Source of the DNA: an uncultured Collinsella sp.
GTDB lineage: Bacteria > Actinomycetota > Coriobacteriia > Coriobacteriales > Coriobacteriaceae
Direction: 5' to 3'
DNA: 31,236 nucleotides
NCBI GenBank assembly: GCA_902490095.1
Contig: CABUCQ010000006.1
Location: 1 to 31,236, forward strand
The translations under genes were made by a program, and so were the position numbers. Under the pieces are notes generated by a model. The model was not told the origin of the DNA and did not search any database. It was given only the letters and a program-made list of their open reading frames with translations. This document shows positions 29,637 to 31,236 of the stretch, in pieces (position 1 is the first letter of the stretch; the number at the start of each line of letters is the position of its first letter).

Positions 29637-31236
29637 CTACTCCATGTAGCCACCCTGGATGGCGGAAACTGCATGCTCGGTAAAGAACTTGAGCGTGCCG
29701 AAGGTATAGCGGTTAGCCTTGGGCTTCCAAGCGGCGCGGCGCTCGGCCAGAACGGCGTCGACCTCGGTCGGCTCCATCTCCTTACCGGCGATGCCCACGA
29801 TGGACAGCGAGCGCTCGGGGATGTTGATCTGGATAAGGTCGCCCTCCTCGATCAGGGCAATCGGACCGCCCACGGCAGCCTCGGGCGAAACGTGACCGAT
29901 AGCCGGGCCCTTGGAGGCACCGGAGAAGCGGCCGTCGGTGATCAGGGCAATGGAAGCGCCGAGTTCGGGGTCGCTGGCGATAGCCTCGGTGGTGTAGAAC
30001 ATCTCGGGCATGCCGGAACCCTTGGGGCCCTCGTAGCGAATGATGACGGCGTCGCCGGGCTTGACCTCGTGCGTCAGAACGGCGTGGATAGCGTCCTCCT
30101 CACAGTCGAACGGACGGGCCTTGAGCGTAGCCTGGAACATCTCACGCGGAACGACCGTGTGCTTGACGACGGCGCCCTCGGGGGCAAGGTTGCCGTGAAG
30201 GATGGCGATGGAACCATCGGTGCCGAAAGCCTGGTCGAACGGGCGGATGATGTCCTCACGCTTGAGGTTCCACTTCTCCAGGTAGCGGCCGCACTTTTCG
30301 TAGTAACCGTTGTTCTTGAGGTCCTCGAGGTTCTCGCCGAGGGTCTTGCCGGTGACGGTCATGACGTCGAGGTGGAGCATCGACTTGATCTCCTCCATGA
30401 TGCGCGGCACGCCGCCCGCATAGTAGAAGAACTGCGCCGGCCACTCGCCTGCGGGACGAACGTTGAGCAGGTAGTGGGCGCCACGGTGCAGACGATCGAA
30501 ATCGTCAGCGGACATCTCGATGCCAAACTCACGGGCGATCGCGGGTATGTGCAGCAGCGAGTTGGTGGAGCCGGAGATGGCACCGTGGACCATGATGAGG
30601 TTCTCGAAGGACTCCTTGGTCACGATATCGCGCGGGCACAGGTTATGCTCGGAGAGCCACACGGACTGACGGCCGGCCTCGCGGGCGAACTCGCGCAGGT
30701 CGGAGCTGGTGGCTGGCAGCAGAGCCGTGCCGGGAAGCATGAGGCCCAAGGCCTCGGCCGTGACCTGCATGGTCGAGGCGGTGCCCATAAAGGAGCAGGC
30801 ACCGCAGCTGGGGCAGGCGTTGTGCTTGGCGAACTCGAGCTCCTCGCGGGAAATCTCACCGCGCTCGTAGCGGGCCGAGATAGCGCCGAGCTGCTCCAAG
30901 GTCAGCAGGTCGGGGCCGGCGTCCATGACGCCGCCGGTGACGACGATGGAGGGGATGTTGATGCGACCCATGGCCATGAGGTTTGCGGGCAGGCCCTTAT
31001 CGCAGCTGGCGACAAAGACGCCGGCGTCGAACGGGGTGGCCTTGGCATGGATCTCGATCATGTTGGCGATCATGTCGCGGCTGGGCAGCGAGTAGTTGAT
31101 GCCGTCGTGGCCCTGGGCCTCACCGTCGCAAATGTCGGTGCAGAAGTAACGGGCGCCGTGGCCACCAGCCTCGGCAACGCCAGCGCGCACCTCCTCGACC
31201 AGCTCGAACAGGCCGGCGGAACCCGGGTGCGAGTCA
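29637..31236 (-). CDS. IlvD/Edd-family dehydratase, probably sugar-acid type (5' end outside window)
   Basis: The last 532 or so residues of an iron-sulfur dehydratase; the frame runs off the right edge. The family removes water from dihydroxy acids (IlvD, branched-chain amino acids) or sugar acids. Seen here are CTDICDGEAQGH, SCDKGLPANLMAM, CPSCGACSFMGTASTMQ with cluster cysteines, GSTNSLLHIPAIA, AGGVPRIM, DVMTVTGKTLGENL and TDGRFSGASKG. SCDKGLPA, MGTASTMQ and DVMTVTGKTL resemble the xylonate-type dehydratases YjhG/YagF more than classical IlvD (CDKIVPGM). It could supply 2-keto-3-deoxy acids to KdgK and KdgA encoded nearby. Annotation pipelines may call it dihydroxy-acid dehydratase (ilvD); I hold the family as certain and the substrate as open. 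Confidence 0.88.
   Translation of the reverse strand, partial: DSHPGSAGLFELVEEVRAGVAEAGGHGARYFCTDICDGEAQGHDGINYSLPSRDMIANMIEIHAKATPFDAGVFVASCDKGLPANLMAMGRINIPSIVVTGGVMDAGPDLLTLEQLGAISARYERGEISREELEFAKHNACPSCGACSFMGTASTMQVTAEALGLMLPGTALLPATSSDLREFAREAGRQSVWLSEHNLCPRDIVTKESFENLIMVHGAISGSTNSLLHIPAIAREFGIEMSADDFDRLHRGAHYLLNVRPAGEWPAQFFYYAGGVPRIMEEIKSMLHLDVMTVTGKTLGENLEDLKNNGYYEKCGRYLEKWNLKREDIIRPFDQAFGTDGSIAILHGNLAPEGAVVKHTVVPREMFQATLKARPFDCEEDAIHAVLTHEVKPGDAVIIRYEGPKGSGMPEMFYTTEAIASDPELGASIALITDGRFSGASKGPAIGHVSPEAAVGGPIALIEEGDLIQINIPERSLSIVGIAGKEMEPTEVDAVLAERRAAWKPKANRYTFGTLKFFTEHAVSAIQGGYME

Overview
The window looks like chromosomal DNA of a high-GC Gram-positive gut bacterium of the class Coriobacteriia, most likely Collinsella or a close relative. 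This is an inference from GC-rich codon use, strong AAGGAG-type ribosome binding sites, intrinsic terminators, the gene content and the many short palindromic repeats; no 16S gene is present to prove it.

Layout. Positions 1-8,414 are almost all on the minus strand: the N-terminal part of an MFS transporter, a molybdenum-cofactor operon (moaA and a moaC-mobB fusion), a DUF559/Vsr-like nuclease gene bracketed by two copies of one hairpin repeat, and a heterodimeric ABC exporter pair. Positions 8,604-10,915 hold a MATE exporter and its probable MerR regulator. Positions 11,024-12,588 are an AT-richer block with a secreted papain-like protein and a small lipoprotein-like gene; a paralogous block lies at 16,935-19,011. 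Between them are ligA and an HtrA-type serine protease. Positions 19,146-21,325 hold a glutamine synthetase-like gene that lacks several metal ligands, an OmpR-type regulator resembling actinobacterial GlnR, and a GlnR-box-like site. Positions 21,380-26,824 are a 2-keto-3-deoxygluconate (KDG) region: LacI regulator, kdgK, kdgA, GntR/FCD regulator and a YczE/YitT-like membrane protein. The right end holds an orphan AAA/STAND ATPase behind a 10-bp tandem repeat, an AlbA/Schlafen-type regulator behind a cluster of hairpins, and most of an IlvD/Edd-family dehydratase that looks closer to sugar-acid dehydratases (YjhG/YagF type) than to classical IlvD.

How genes fit together. The dehydratase could make KDG, KdgK phosphorylates it and KdgA splits KDPG to pyruvate and glyceraldehyde-3-phosphate. 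The kdgK/kdgA unit and the YczE-like gene share an unusual regulatory architecture: the same -10 element, the same LacI-type operator just after the start point, a large hairpin with a constant loop, and a second, more complex RNA-like motif with conserved single-stranded blocks. Helices in both motifs are preserved by compensatory base changes between the two copies. I regard these two leader motifs as the best candidates in the window for an undescribed regulatory system.

The region is also rich in palindromic intergenic repeats of several families, one of which lies inside the coding sequence of an ABC transporter subunit.
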